A DNA stretch of 64,000 bases, from NCBI GenBank assembly GCA_965246915.1, contig CBDFGB010000004.1, positions 1 to 64,000 on the forward strand. The letters are read 5' to 3'. Below are positions 8,264 to 15,956 of the stretch, piece after piece. The DNA comes from CAVRQM01 sp965246915. GTDB lineage: Bacteria > Pseudomonadota > Alphaproteobacteria > Acetobacterales > Acetobacteraceae. The notes under the pieces were generated by a model. That model had not been told where the DNA came from. It did no database searches and worked only from the letters and a program-made list of their open reading frames with translations. A program made the position numbers and the translations under genes. How positions within the stretch are numbered: the stretch's first letter is position 1; each line of letters begins with the position of its first letter.

Positions 8264-9373
8264 ATGGTTCGCCTGGCGCTGATTGGCCTCGGCAAAATGG
8301 GCATTTCGCATCTGGCGATCGCCCGCTCGCACCCCGACGCGGAGCTGGTCGCGGTTTGCGACACCACCGGCTACGTGCTCGACGTGCTGGCGAAATACAC
8401 CGGCGTGAAAGTCTATTCCGACTACAAGAAGATGTTCGCCGAGGAGAAGCTGGACGGCGTGCTGATCGCCACGCCATCGAAATTCCACGGCGAGATGGTC
8501 CGCGCGGCGCTCGAGGCAAATCTTCACGTGTTCTGCGAGAAGCCGTTCTGCCTGGATCCCGTCGAAGGGCAGGCTCTGGCGGAGCTCGCCCAGACGAAGG
8601 GGCGCGTCAATCAGGTCGGCTATCATTATCGATTCGTCGGCGCGTTCCGCGAGGCCAAACGGCTGATCGAGGCGGGTGCCATCGGCCGTGTCCACAATCT
8701 GCGCGCCGAGGCGTATGGCCCGGTCGTCCTGCGGCCGAAGAACGTGACCTGGCGCGCCAAGAAATCCGAGGGCGGCGGCTGCCTTTATGACTATGCCTGT
8801 CACGCGATCGATCTGCTGAATTTCATCGTGGGCTCGCCCGAGCGCGTGGGGGGCACCGTGCTCAACACGATCTTCTCTCGCGATGTCGAGGACGAGGTCT
8901 ATTCAACGTTCTTCTTCGCCGGCGGGCTAACCGGGCAGATCGCGTCGAACTGGAGCGACGAGAGCCATCGCAAGATGTCGACGAAGCTGACATTTTGGGG
9001 CACCAACGGCCGCATCGCGGTCGACCGGCAGGAAGTGCAGCTTTTCGTCCGCGACCCGAGTGTGGCGAGTATCCCGCTCAAGGAAGGATGGACGATCTCC
9101 TACACCACCGAGCTCACCGAGGGGTCCTACTACTATCTTCGCGGCGAGGAGTACTCGGCGCAGATCGATCATTTCGTCCAGGCCATCCGCAGCGGCAAGA
9201 CCGACACGATCTCAACCTTCGCCTCTGCCGTGGCGACGGACCGGGTGGCAGCCATGATGGTGCGCGACGCCGCCCGCTTGCCAGAGGCGGCCAATGACGG
9301 AGCGCCTGTCGCGGCTCACGTGGCCGCGCCGGCTCGTGGCCTGTTGGGCCGCGCCCGCGCCCTGCTGTCCTGA
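8264..9373 (+). CDS. Gfo/Idh/MocA-family oxidoreductase
   Basis: NAD(P)-dependent sugar or cyclitol dehydrogenase. Seen: Rossmann motif LIGLGKMGISH at the N-terminus, VLIATPSKFH near residue 70, the catalytic-lysine EKPF near residue 90, and a C-terminal dimerisation domain containing GGGCLYDYACHAIDL. Length 369 aa is standard. It lies 50 bp after the Alg13-like gene and 29 bp before an uncharacterised gene, all one strand, so it probably makes a nucleotide sugar or polyol precursor for the local exopolysaccharide. The exact substrate cannot be assigned. Confidence 0.87.
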   Translation: MVRLALIGLGKMGISHLAIARSHPDAELVAVCDTTGYVLDVLAKYTGVKVYSDYKKMFAEEKLDGVLIATPSKFHGEMVRAALEANLHVFCEKPFCLDPVEGQALAELAQTKGRVNQVGYHYRFVGAFREAKRLIEAGAIGRVHNLRAEAYGPVVLRPKNVTWRAKKSEGGGCLYDYACHAIDLLNFIVGSPERVGGTVLNTIFSRDVEDEVYSTFFFAGGLTGQIASNWSDESHRKMSTKLTFWGTNGRIAVDRQEVQLFVRDPSVASIPLKEGWTISYTTELTEGSYYYLRGEEYSAQIDHFVQAIRSGKTDTISTFASAVATDRVAAMMVRDAARLPEAANDGAPVAAHVAAPARGLLGRARALLS

Positions 9374-9402
9374 ACGCCACCAGACCGAAAGCGAGCATCG
9401 CC

Positions 9403-10269
9403 ATGCAAAGAATTCTGTTCGGGGACAACCAGTTCTTCGGCGTGAACCACATGTCCGAGGAGAAGGCGCGCGCCCAGCTGATGCGCTTCGAGAGCGATCA
9501 GGCGATCATCGACGTGCTAGACATGGCCTATGACGCCGGGATCCGGGTGTTCATGTGCACGACGCATGACCGAATCGGCGCGATCTGCGACCACGTCCGC
9601 AAGAATCCCGACCGCTACCGCGATTTCGAGTTTTATCCCTGCATGCCCTATGCCCACAAATACGCCAACGCGGTGACGGAGCACGGCATCCTGGAGGCGC
9701 TGAAGCTGTTCCTGCCGAAGGACGGCGCGATCGGCGCGCTGATGAAAGGCGGGCTGTCGGTGGCCAACAAGGACATGGAGGGCATCGCGAAACTGCTGAT
9801 CGATGCCGAGATGAAGATGTTCGAGGGTCTGAAAACCCCGGTGATCTGGCTACAGAACGTGGTCACCGACCTGCTGCTCGGTTCCGGCTTCAACGAGGCG
9901 TTCAAGTTCTTCGCCGATCACGTCAAAAGCAAATACGGCGCGGAGCCGGGCTTCATCACCATGAACATGCCGAAGCTGCTGGACGTCCTGGAGGCCCAGG
10001 GGATCGAGAACCCGATCATCTGCGCCAACATCAACAAGATCGGCTTTCGCATGTGCCCCAGCCTTGCGGACTACGAGACGCTGATCGCGACGCGGAATTT
10101 TCGGCCGGTGGCGATGTCGGTGCTGGCGTCGGGCGCGATCAAGCCGCGCGAGGCGATCGAATATGTCTGCAATCAGAAGAACATTCGCTCGATCGTGTTC
10201 GGCGCGTCGAGCCGGGGCAACATCGTGGAGACGAAGCGGTTGATCGACGAGCTGAGTCTGGCGGCCTGA
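9403..10269 (+). CDS. Conserved protein of unknown function, possible TIM barrel
   Basis: Not recognised with confidence. Seen: 288 aa, soluble, no signal peptide. It starts RILFGDNQFFGVNHMSEEKA, with alternating strand-helix blocks such as DAGIRVFMCTTHDR, FYPCMPYAHKYANAV, GFITMNMPKLLDVL and a late RSIVFGASSRGNIVETK that resembles a phosphate-binding C-terminal loop of an aldo-keto-reductase-like barrel. It ends the glycosyltransferase-dehydrogenase run, so an enzyme of sugar metabolism is a reasonable guess. ATG start has a modest upstream purine run. Reality of the gene is high; function is open. Confidence 0.75.
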   Translation: MQRILFGDNQFFGVNHMSEEKARAQLMRFESDQAIIDVLDMAYDAGIRVFMCTTHDRIGAICDHVRKNPDRYRDFEFYPCMPYAHKYANAVTEHGILEALKLFLPKDGAIGALMKGGLSVANKDMEGIAKLLIDAEMKMFEGLKTPVIWLQNVVTDLLLGSGFNEAFKFFADHVKSKYGAEPGFITMNMPKLLDVLEAQGIENPIICANINKIGFRMCPSLADYETLIATRNFRPVAMSVLASGAIKPREAIEYVCNQKNIRSIVFGASSRGNIVETKRLIDELSLAA

Positions 10270-10281
10270 CGAACCGCCCCC

Positions 10282-11088
10282 TCAGGCCGCTTCCCAAAGC
10301 CGTACGAAGTCGGCGAGTTCGACGGCGTTGACGTCGGAGACGGCCCAGAAAGTCATGCCATCGCGGCTCCACCGCACATAATTGTAGCCGCTGCGGCTGC
10401 CGTCGACGGGTCCCGGCTCTCGACGGCCGCCTTCGGGCCACGCGAACACCTCGATGACGTGCTGACGGCGTTGGTAGACGAGGGCTGCGACAGGCCGGCC
10501 AGCAAGGTAGTCGAGGCGACCCCCCACGAGCGGGAAGCCGTCGGCCTTGAGGTCTTTCACCGGCGGCGCGTAGTCCAGCCGCCCGTCGAACCAGGGTTTG
10601 ACGGTATGCTGGTCGGTGGACGCGACATCCATGAGGTGGCCGGGCTGGAGCGCGCGGATATGGCCGGCGACCACCGCGTCAGGCAACCCGCCGCCAGCAT
10701 GGGGGAGTACGAGGACCCACGCGAGTCCGGCCGCCACCGCGATGCCGGCGCCGAACGGCATCCCTAGCCGCGCGACCGACGGCACCAGCCGCCGCCACCA
10801 TGGTCCGGCCGATTCGATGCGCTGTGGGCCGACCCGTTGGGCTTCGCTCCGGCCGCCGAACGCCGTGATCTGGTCTCGCACGGCCGAGCGCAGCCGGTCC
10901 GGCGCTTTGTAATACGGCACCTCCGCACGCAGGCGCGTCGACAGCGCCAGAAGCTGCTCCTGCGCCGCCGCGCACGCGGCACATCCTTGCAGATGCGCCC
11001 CGACCCGAGCGGACTCGGCGGGGGCCAGTTCGCCGTCCATGTCGGCCTGAACCAGCAGTCGCATGTCGGCGCAGGTGGGGTCGGTCAT
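10282..11088 (-). CDS. Zinc-finger anti-sigma factor (membrane-bound)
   Basis: Predicted ChrR/RsiW-type anti-sigma factor controlling the adjacent ECF sigma. Seen: 268 aa with an N-terminal H-x3-C-x2-C zinc site (H32, C36, C39 in AHLQGCAACA), one transmembrane helix near residues 125-145 (GAGIAVAAGLAWVLVL), then a C-terminal periplasmic sensor part. The ATG at 11088 overlaps the sigma gene's stop (ATGA); a longer upstream reading is rejected because it would run inside the sigma gene. The signal sensed is not evident; the cupredoxin and phosphoesterase downstream of the pair may be targets. Confidence 0.87.
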   Translation of the reverse strand: MTDPTCADMRLLVQADMDGELAPAESARVGAHLQGCAACAAAQEQLLALSTRLRAEVPYYKAPDRLRSAVRDQITAFGGRSEAQRVGPQRIESAGPWWRRLVPSVARLGMPFGAGIAVAAGLAWVLVLPHAGGGLPDAVVAGHIRALQPGHLMDVASTDQHTVKPWFDGRLDYAPPVKDLKADGFPLVGGRLDYLAGRPVAALVYQRRQHVIEVFAWPEGGRREPGPVDGSRSGYNYVRWSRDGMTFWAVSDVNAVELADFVRLWEAA

Positions 11089-11663
11089 GGCGCTTCCTTT
11101 TCGGCATGGCCCCGCGACAACGCGCGACGCGCTCGCCACAGCCGCGACATGACCGTGCCGATCGGCACACCGGTGATGTGCGCGACATCCTTGTACGACA
11201 GCTCGTCGAGTTCGCGCAGGACGAGGCACTCCCGCAGCTCCAGCGGCAGGGCGGCCAACGCGCGCTCCAGACCGGCGGCCCGTTCGCGCAGCGCCAGCGT
11301 TTTCTCGGGATCGTCGGCGGGGTCCGCCACCTGAAGCGCCGCCGCCTTCTCGGAGTCCGGACCCGCCGTCTGGTCGAGGCTCGTGGTCGCGGTCCGGCGG
11401 CGGGCGGCGAGCGTGTCATAGGCTACGTTGCGGACGATCCGCAGCAGCCAGGCACGCGGATCGCCGCCCCGGAACGACCCGAAATAGCCAAGCGCCCGGA
11501 GCATCGCGTCCTGCGTGATGTCCTCGGCGAGCGCCACGTCGCGCGCGAGCCAGCGCGCCAGGTTGTGCGCGGAGTCGAGATAGGGAAGCATGATCCGCTC
11601 GAACTCCGCCGCGTCCGGCCCTTGCATCTCGCTCTCCCGGTCCGGCAGGGCGCGCCGGCTCAC
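11085..11663 (-). CDS. ECF-family RNA polymerase sigma factor
   Basis: Alternative sigma factor directing a stress or envelope regulon. Seen: 192 aa with region 2 (LARDVALAEDITQDAMLRALGYFGSF cut here into ALAEDITQDAMLRAL, then RAWLLRIVRNVAYD) and region 4 with the helix-turn-helix ELSYKDVAHITGVPIGTVMS and RLWRARRAL. Region 3 is absent, as in ECF sigmas. Stop overlaps the anti-sigma start, the usual arrangement for co-expression and stoichiometric control. An internal Met at residue 13 (MQGPDAAEF) is an alternative start. Confidence 0.92.
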   Translation of the reverse strand: MSRRALPDRESEMQGPDAAEFERIMLPYLDSAHNLARWLARDVALAEDITQDAMLRALGYFGSFRGGDPRAWLLRIVRNVAYDTLAARRRTATTSLDQTAGPDSEKAAALQVADPADDPEKTLALRERAAGLERALAALPLELRECLVLRELDELSYKDVAHITGVPIGTVMSRLWRARRALSRGHAEKEAP

Positions 11664-11751
11664 GGCGAGCCCCTCGGATGGTCATCGTTCCGGTCGGCCC
11701 GGGATCGGTCAAGCAACGGTCGCGCGAGCAATGGCCGATCCCGGTGGTCGT

Positions 11752-12087
11752 TCATCGGACGATCACCGTCCCCTGCATGTGAGGGTGCAGGGCGCAGAAA
11801 TAGTGATATTCGCCCGGTTTTTCCAAGGTCACGGCATAGGCGTCACCGGTGTCGAGCGGCGGCGAACGCAGAACGCGCGGCTCGTCGCGGCTCGTCACCG
11901 TGTGCGGAATGTCGTCGCGATTGATCCACGTGACGCGCGCACCCGCCGCCACCGAGAGCCGTGCGGGCGAAAACGTGAAATTGTCGATCGTGACCTGTGC
12001 GGCCTCGGCGGCCCGCGCGCCGCGCGCGGTCGAGGACACAGCGTAGACGCCGCCGGATAAGGCGGCGAGGACATCACGTCGGGTCAT
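11752..12087 (-). CDS. Exported cupredoxin (plastocyanin/amicyanin-like)
   Basis: Small periplasmic type-1 copper electron carrier. Seen: 111 aa; twin-arginine N-terminus MTRRDVLAAL and an Ala-rich signal ending near residue 27; the copper ligands appear as H62 (IPHTV), C98, H101 and M104 (FCALHPHM). Lies 24 bp downstream of the metallophosphoesterase gene and upstream of the ECF sigma gene on the same strand. It could act in oxidative-stress or respiratory electron transfer; a link to photosynthesis is only speculation. Confidence 0.88.
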   Translation of the reverse strand: MTRRDVLAALSGGVYAVSSTARGARAAEAAQVTIDNFTFSPARLSVAAGARVTWINRDDIPHTVTSRDEPRVLRSPPLDTGDAYAVTLEKPGEYHYFCALHPHMQGTVIVR

Positions 12088-12111
12088 GGCGGCTTTCCCC
12101 TACGGCCGAGG

Positions 12112-13083
12112 TCACGCGCCGAGTGGCGTGTCGACGATCGCGAGCGCGGTGCCCGTCGGCACCCGGGTGATCTTGGCGATCCCGAGCGTCGATCGCAGAC
12201 GTCCGGGCGGCAGATCCTTGATGGGGCCGGGTGATGCGGCGCTGCCTGGTGCCGGCTGTGGAAAGGCCGTCGACCGGGCGGTGTGAAATGCCAGGTTGCC
12301 TTCCACTTTCTGCATCACCTGATGGATATGACCGTTCAGCACGGTGACCGAACCGAACCGCCGCAGCAGCGAAAGGGCTTGCAGCCCGTCATCCGTGCCC
12401 CAGCCCCACTCCTGGCTGACCGTCCAGAGCGGAATATGCGCGAGCACGACGATCGGCGTGCTGGCGGCGCGGCCCGCCACGTCCCGAGCCAGCCACTCCA
12501 GCTGATCGGCGCCCAGATTGCCGAGGCCGCCCGCCTTCAGGTCCTGGACGTTGTTCAGCGCGATGAAGTGGACGCCTTGCTGATCAAACGAGTACCAGCC
12601 TCGCGGCGCGCCGGGCGTGAAGCGCTCGAAGAAGCCGCGACCGTCGTCGACCAGAACGTCGTGCTCGCCGGGAACGTAGTGAGTGTCGAGGCGGGCTTCG
12701 CCGATGATTTGCCGGGCGGTGTCGAACTGCGCGTCCTTCGAAAGCTGACTGACATCGCCGGTATGCACCAGCAGCGCAGCACCGGATGGCTCCGCCGTCG
12801 CGAGGCTGATCGCCTCACGCAACGTGCTCGTCGGGTCGGTGTTCGGCGCGTTCTTGAACCCGATGTGACTATCGCTGATCTGCAAGAAGCTGAGCGTGCC
12901 GGCATCCGGCGTCACGGCGTTGGCGCTTCCAATCAGACGCGACCGAGGAATGCCGCCGCTTACCGTCCAAAGAAGGCCAGTTCCCGCCCAGACCATGCAT
13001 TTCAGCAGGCCGCGGCGAGCCGGATCGCTCTGATGTTGTCCCGCGTTCTCCGAGGCGTCGCGAGGGTCGTGTGTGCTTGGCAT
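12112..13083 (-). CDS. Tat-exported calcineurin-like metallophosphoesterase
   Basis: Periplasmic dinuclear-metal phosphoesterase. Seen: 323 aa; Tat-like signal ARRGLLKCMVWAGTGLLW; the metal motifs D-x-H (DSHIGF, residues 71-76), GDVS, a GEHD in place of the family's more common GNHD, AHIP and GHIHQ. ATG at 13083 gives the first residues before the Tat motif; longer readings upstream lack support. Followed by the cupredoxin gene, and probably co-transcribed with it. Substrate unknown; the GEHD variant occurs in a recognised subgroup of this family as far as I recall. Confidence 0.85.
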   Translation of the reverse strand: MPSTHDPRDASENAGQHQSDPARRGLLKCMVWAGTGLLWTVSGGIPRSRLIGSANAVTPDAGTLSFLQISDSHIGFKNAPNTDPTSTLREAISLATAEPSGAALLVHTGDVSQLSKDAQFDTARQIIGEARLDTHYVPGEHDVLVDDGRGFFERFTPGAPRGWYSFDQQGVHFIALNNVQDLKAGGLGNLGADQLEWLARDVAGRAASTPIVVLAHIPLWTVSQEWGWGTDDGLQALSLLRRFGSVTVLNGHIHQVMQKVEGNLAFHTARSTAFPQPAPGSAASPGPIKDLPPGRLRSTLGIAKITRVPTGTALAIVDTPLGA

Positions 13084-13174
13084 GATCGCGCTCCGTGTTG
13101 GTTGTCCACGCGGTGCAGACCGAAGCGGCGGCGGTTTTATTCGCGCTCCGCGCGGCGCGGGCCTGACATGCGAA

Positions 13175-13198
13175 AGGGGCGGGAATGATCCCGCCCCT
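13175..13198 (-). terminator. Intrinsic terminator-like hairpin
   Basis: Perfect 10-bp arms AGGGGCGGGA and TCCCGCCCCT around a 4-nt loop, followed on the minus strand by TTTCGC. It sits about 30 bp after the stop of the small secreted-protein gene at 13229-13429 and upstream of the metallophosphoesterase, so it likely ends that short transcript. Confidence 0.75.
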
Positions 13199-13228
13199 CG
13201 CTTCGACCGCGTCCGTTGTCGGATCGCA

Positions 13229-13429
13229 CTATGGACGACCGTGGCTTCGCATGCTGTCGCGGGCCGTCGGATCCGAAAATTCGGAACTCGCGGCGCGATG
13301 ATCGAGCGCCGCCGCCGACGCGTCATTCGCTGTCGTACCGGTATAGTCATCGGCCTTCGCGGCGGCACCGAGCGTCACCAAGGTCGCGGCGACGGCCGCC
13401 AGAAACGCCTTGCTCATGTTGATGGTCAT
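13229..13429 (-). CDS. Small secreted protein, unknown function
   Basis: A 66-aa product not assignable to a family. Seen: MTINMSKAFLAAVAATLVTL is a clear signal sequence with predicted cleavage after AAAKA, leaving about 40 polar residues rich in Ala, Asp, Ser and Arg. An AGAATG-type upstream region (GGGAAGCAG) gives a weak ribosome site, and a strong terminator hairpin lies 30 bp downstream, which supports a discrete transcription unit. Lies next to the ECF sigma module on the same strand. The residue composition is uninformative; moderate confidence that it is translated. Confidence 0.55.
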   Translation of the reverse strand: MTINMSKAFLAAVAATLVTLGAAAKADDYTGTTANDASAAALDHRAASSEFSDPTARDSMRSHGRP

Positions 13430-13629
13430 TCTGCTTCCCTCTGGTCCGGGGCGGGCGTCAGCCGGGATGGCGGACCGTCTCGCTCCGTTGCGGACGCCCG
13501 CTTGCGAGCAATCCTGGTGAGCAGACCGCAAAGGGCGCTGATTTATTCCGGCATACCTCGCGCGGCCGCACGGTTGCGGCTTTCCGGACCCCGCATTAGG
13601 GTCCGCCGCTTCCGAAGGGGCCGGGCCGC

Positions 13630-13947
13630 GTGATCACCATTCTGTTCGGGCTTCTGCAAGAAGCCCTCTCGATCTACCGCATCGTCGTCATCGTCGCCGC
13701 CGTCTTCGCGCTCCTTATCAGCTTCGGGGTGCTCGACACCCGCAACCGCATCGTCTGGACCATCGGTGACGTCCTGTACAAGGTTACGGAGCCGGCGCTG
13801 CGGCCGATCCGCCGCGTGCTGCCGACGTTCGGCGGAATCGATTTCAGCCCGTGGGTGCTGATCATCCTGATCTCGGTGGCGCAGGCGATCCTCGGCCGCG
13901 TCTATGGGGCGATCGTCTACGGCAACGTCCAGGGCCTGATCCTTTGA
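13630..13947 (+). CDS. YggT-family membrane protein
   Basis: Small integral membrane protein of the YggT family, whose role is poorly known (osmotic tolerance and membrane assembly have been proposed). Seen: 105 aa with two hydrophobic halves (IYRIVVIVAAVFALLISFGV and VLIILISVAQAILGRVYG) flanking EPALRPIRRVLPTFGGIDFSP, a hallmark of the family. GTG start at 13630. Its TGA overlaps the TTG start of folD by two bases, so the pair is translationally coupled. Confidence 0.9.
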   Translation: MITILFGLLQEALSIYRIVVIVAAVFALLISFGVLDTRNRIVWTIGDVLYKVTEPALRPIRRVLPTFGGIDFSPWVLIILISVAQAILGRVYGAIVYGNVQGLIL

Positions 13948-14792
13948 GCGCGCGCATCCTCGACGGCAAGGCGCTCGCCGCCCAATTGCGCGAGGCGGTC
14001 GCCGCCCGAGTGGCGCTCCTGCCCTATCGTCCCGGCCTTGTGGTCGTCCTCGTCGGCGAGAATCCGGCCAGCGCGGTCTACGTCCGGTCGAAAGACCGAG
14101 CGGCGCAGTCGGCCGGAATCTCGGCCCGCACGATCCGCCAGCCGGCCGACCTCGCGGAGGCGGATCTGCTGCGGATCGTCGCCGACCTCAACGCCGATCC
14201 GGAGGTGGACGGAATCCTGGTCCAGTTGCCGCTGTCGGAGCATATCCGCGCCCGCGCGGTGCTGGAGGCGATCGATCCGGCCAAGGACGTGGACGGCTTC
14301 CATCCGATCAATGTCGGACGGCTGCACGACGGTCTCGCCACGCTGGCACCCTGCACGCCGCGCGGCTGCATGAAGCTCATCGAACTGGCCGGCGTCTCGG
14401 TCCGTGGCGCGCGGGCGATCGTGCTCGGTCGGTCGGCGATCGTCGGCAAGCCGGTCGCGGCCCTGCTGACCGACGCCGATGCGACCGTCACCATCGCCCA
14501 CTCGCGGACCGCCAATCTCGCCGCCGAGTGCCGCCGCGCCGAGATCGTGATTGCCGCGGTGGGGCGCCCCGGCCTGGTGCGCGCCGACTGGATCGCGCCG
14601 GGTGCCACGGTGATCGACGTCGGCATCAACCGGCTCGACGACGGCAGCCTGGTCGGCGACGTGGCTTATGACGAGGTCGCCGAGATCGCCGGTGCCATCA
14701 CTCCGGTGCCTGGCGGCGTCGGCCCGCTGACCATCGCGTGCCTGCTGGAAAACACCCTCGCGGCGGCCGAGGCGCGCCGGCTGCTCGTCTAA
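13944..14792 (+). CDS. folD: Methylenetetrahydrofolate dehydrogenase / cyclohydrolase
   Basis: Bifunctional one-carbon enzyme interconverting 5,10-methylene- and 10-formyl-tetrahydrofolate. Seen: 282 aa with VGENPASAVYVRSKDRAAQSAGI (given here in parts: VGENPASAVYV, then the catalytic-lysine VRSKDRAA), DVDGFHPINVGRL, the NADP site VLGRSAIVGKPVAALL and the C-terminal TPVPGGVGPLT. The TTG at 13944 is chosen: it overlaps the yggT stop (TTGA) and gives the normal N-terminus SARILDGKALAAQLREAV. Ends 4 bp inside the convergent SDHAF4-like gene. Confidence 0.95.
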   Translation: MSARILDGKALAAQLREAVAARVALLPYRPGLVVVLVGENPASAVYVRSKDRAAQSAGISARTIRQPADLAEADLLRIVADLNADPEVDGILVQLPLSEHIRARAVLEAIDPAKDVDGFHPINVGRLHDGLATLAPCTPRGCMKLIELAGVSVRGARAIVLGRSAIVGKPVAALLTDADATVTIAHSRTANLAAECRRAEIVIAAVGRPGLVRADWIAPGATVIDVGINRLDDGSLVGDVAYDEVAEIAGAITPVPGGVGPLTIACLLENTLAAAEARRLLV

Positions 14793-14929
14793 AAGTCGGT
14801 GACGCGACCCTTGTGCTGCCAGTCGCCGTAGCGCGTTGGCTCCGGACCCGGCGGGCCGTCGACCTCCTTCGGCAGCGGCGGCTTGGCCGGTGTTTCACCA
14901 GACATCTCGGACTGCTCTGCGTCTTCCAT
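14789..14929 (-). CDS. DUF1674 / SDHAF4-like protein
   Basis: Small protein related to succinate dehydrogenase assembly factor 4, which binds flavinylated SdhA. Seen: 46 aa ending in the family signature PTRYGDWQHKGRVTDF, preceded by a Pro-rich KPPLPKEVDGPPGPE. Start ATG at 14929 (MEDAEQSEMSG); a second Met eight codons in is an alternative. Convergent with folD with a 4-bp overlap. No sdh genes are nearby, so only the motif supports function. Confidence 0.8.
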   Translation of the reverse strand: MEDAEQSEMSGETPAKPPLPKEVDGPPGPEPTRYGDWQHKGRVTDF

Positions 14930-15008
14930 GCCACGGATGTGTGGCCATCGCGGCACCCGCGCAACCACATGGGTTGCCTCGGTTCGGCAAAGCGACGAAA
15001 GCGGGCGC

Positions 15009-15953
15009 ATGCAATGGCGGATCGCCGGCCTTCTCGGAGCGCTGCTTCTGATCGCCGCCGCGCCCTCGCGGAGCGGCGGCGGCGAACGGACACTGACCAT
15101 CGCCAACCGCGCGGACCAGCCGATCAACGAGGTCTACGCCTCGCCCAGCGGGATCGACGATTGGGGCGCGGACTGGCTGGGCGAAGCGACGATCGAACCC
15201 AGGCAGCAACGCCGTATCGCCCTCGGGCAGGCCAATCCGCGCGACTGCCTGTATGACCTTCAGATCGTCTATGCGGACGCGAGCCGCGAGGAGCGCCGCG
15301 GCGTCGATCTTTGCCGTTCTCGAAGCGTCACGTTCGACGCGACGGCGGCGGTCCCGCCACCCGGCGCGGAGGGCGGCGACCACGCGGTGCTGATCGCCAA
15401 CGAGTCCGGCCTGCCGATCCAGCAGGTCCTCGTCTCGCCGGCCGAAGCAGGCGAGTGGGGCGAGGACCGCCTTGGCCAAGACAGCCTCTCGGTCGGCGAT
15501 GTCGCGTCGGTCGCGTATCGTGGCGGCTGCCTCGCCGATCTTCGCGTGATCTTCGAGAACCGCGCGGCGGAGGAACGGCGGGGACTCGATCTTTGCGACC
15601 TCGGTGGGGTGACGATCGCGCCCGGCTGGACCACGGCGGTGTCGCTGACGCCCCGACGAGCCACAGGCGCGTCGGCAGCCCTTGTCCGGCTCGACGTGAC
15701 GGTGGTCAATCAGTCGGGCAGGGCGATCCGCGAGCTCTACCTTTTCCCCGAGACCTCGGCGTCCAGCGGGCCGGATCGGCTGGCGGCGACGCCGCTCGAA
15801 GACGGTGCGCGGATCACCGTCGAAGTGCTCCGCCCACCCGGGTCCTGTCGATATGGGGCAACAATCGTCTATGGCGGCAAGACTGCGAACCAGAACATCC
15901 CAGGTCTCGACCTGTGCAAGGCGCCGACGATCGTTGTTCCGCCACGCACCTGA
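15009..15953 (+). CDS. Exported protein with three tandem repeats, unknown function
   Basis: Seen: 314 aa; signal sequence at the N-terminus (IAGLLGALLLIAAAPSRS), then three homologous units of about 85-90 residues. Each has the pattern N-x-(S/A)-x2-(P/A)-I-x3-(Y/L)-(A/V/L)-x-P followed by WG-x-D-x-LG (DDWGADWLGEATI, GEWGEDRLGQDSL, SSGPDRLAATPL), then a Cys-(L/R)-Y/A-D block and a (E/Q)-x2-GLDLC or GVDLC ending. Two conserved Cys per repeat could pair as a disulfide. ATG at 15009 chosen since it starts the signal sequence. No family function is known to me. Confidence 0.75.
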   Translation: MQWRIAGLLGALLLIAAAPSRSGGGERTLTIANRADQPINEVYASPSGIDDWGADWLGEATIEPRQQRRIALGQANPRDCLYDLQIVYADASREERRGVDLCRSRSVTFDATAAVPPPGAEGGDHAVLIANESGLPIQQVLVSPAEAGEWGEDRLGQDSLSVGDVASVAYRGGCLADLRVIFENRAAEERRGLDLCDLGGVTIAPGWTTAVSLTPRRATGASAALVRLDVTVVNQSGRAIRELYLFPETSASSGPDRLAATPLEDGARITVEVLRPPGSCRYGATIVYGGKTANQNIPGLDLCKAPTIVVPPRT

Positions 15954-15956
15954 CGC

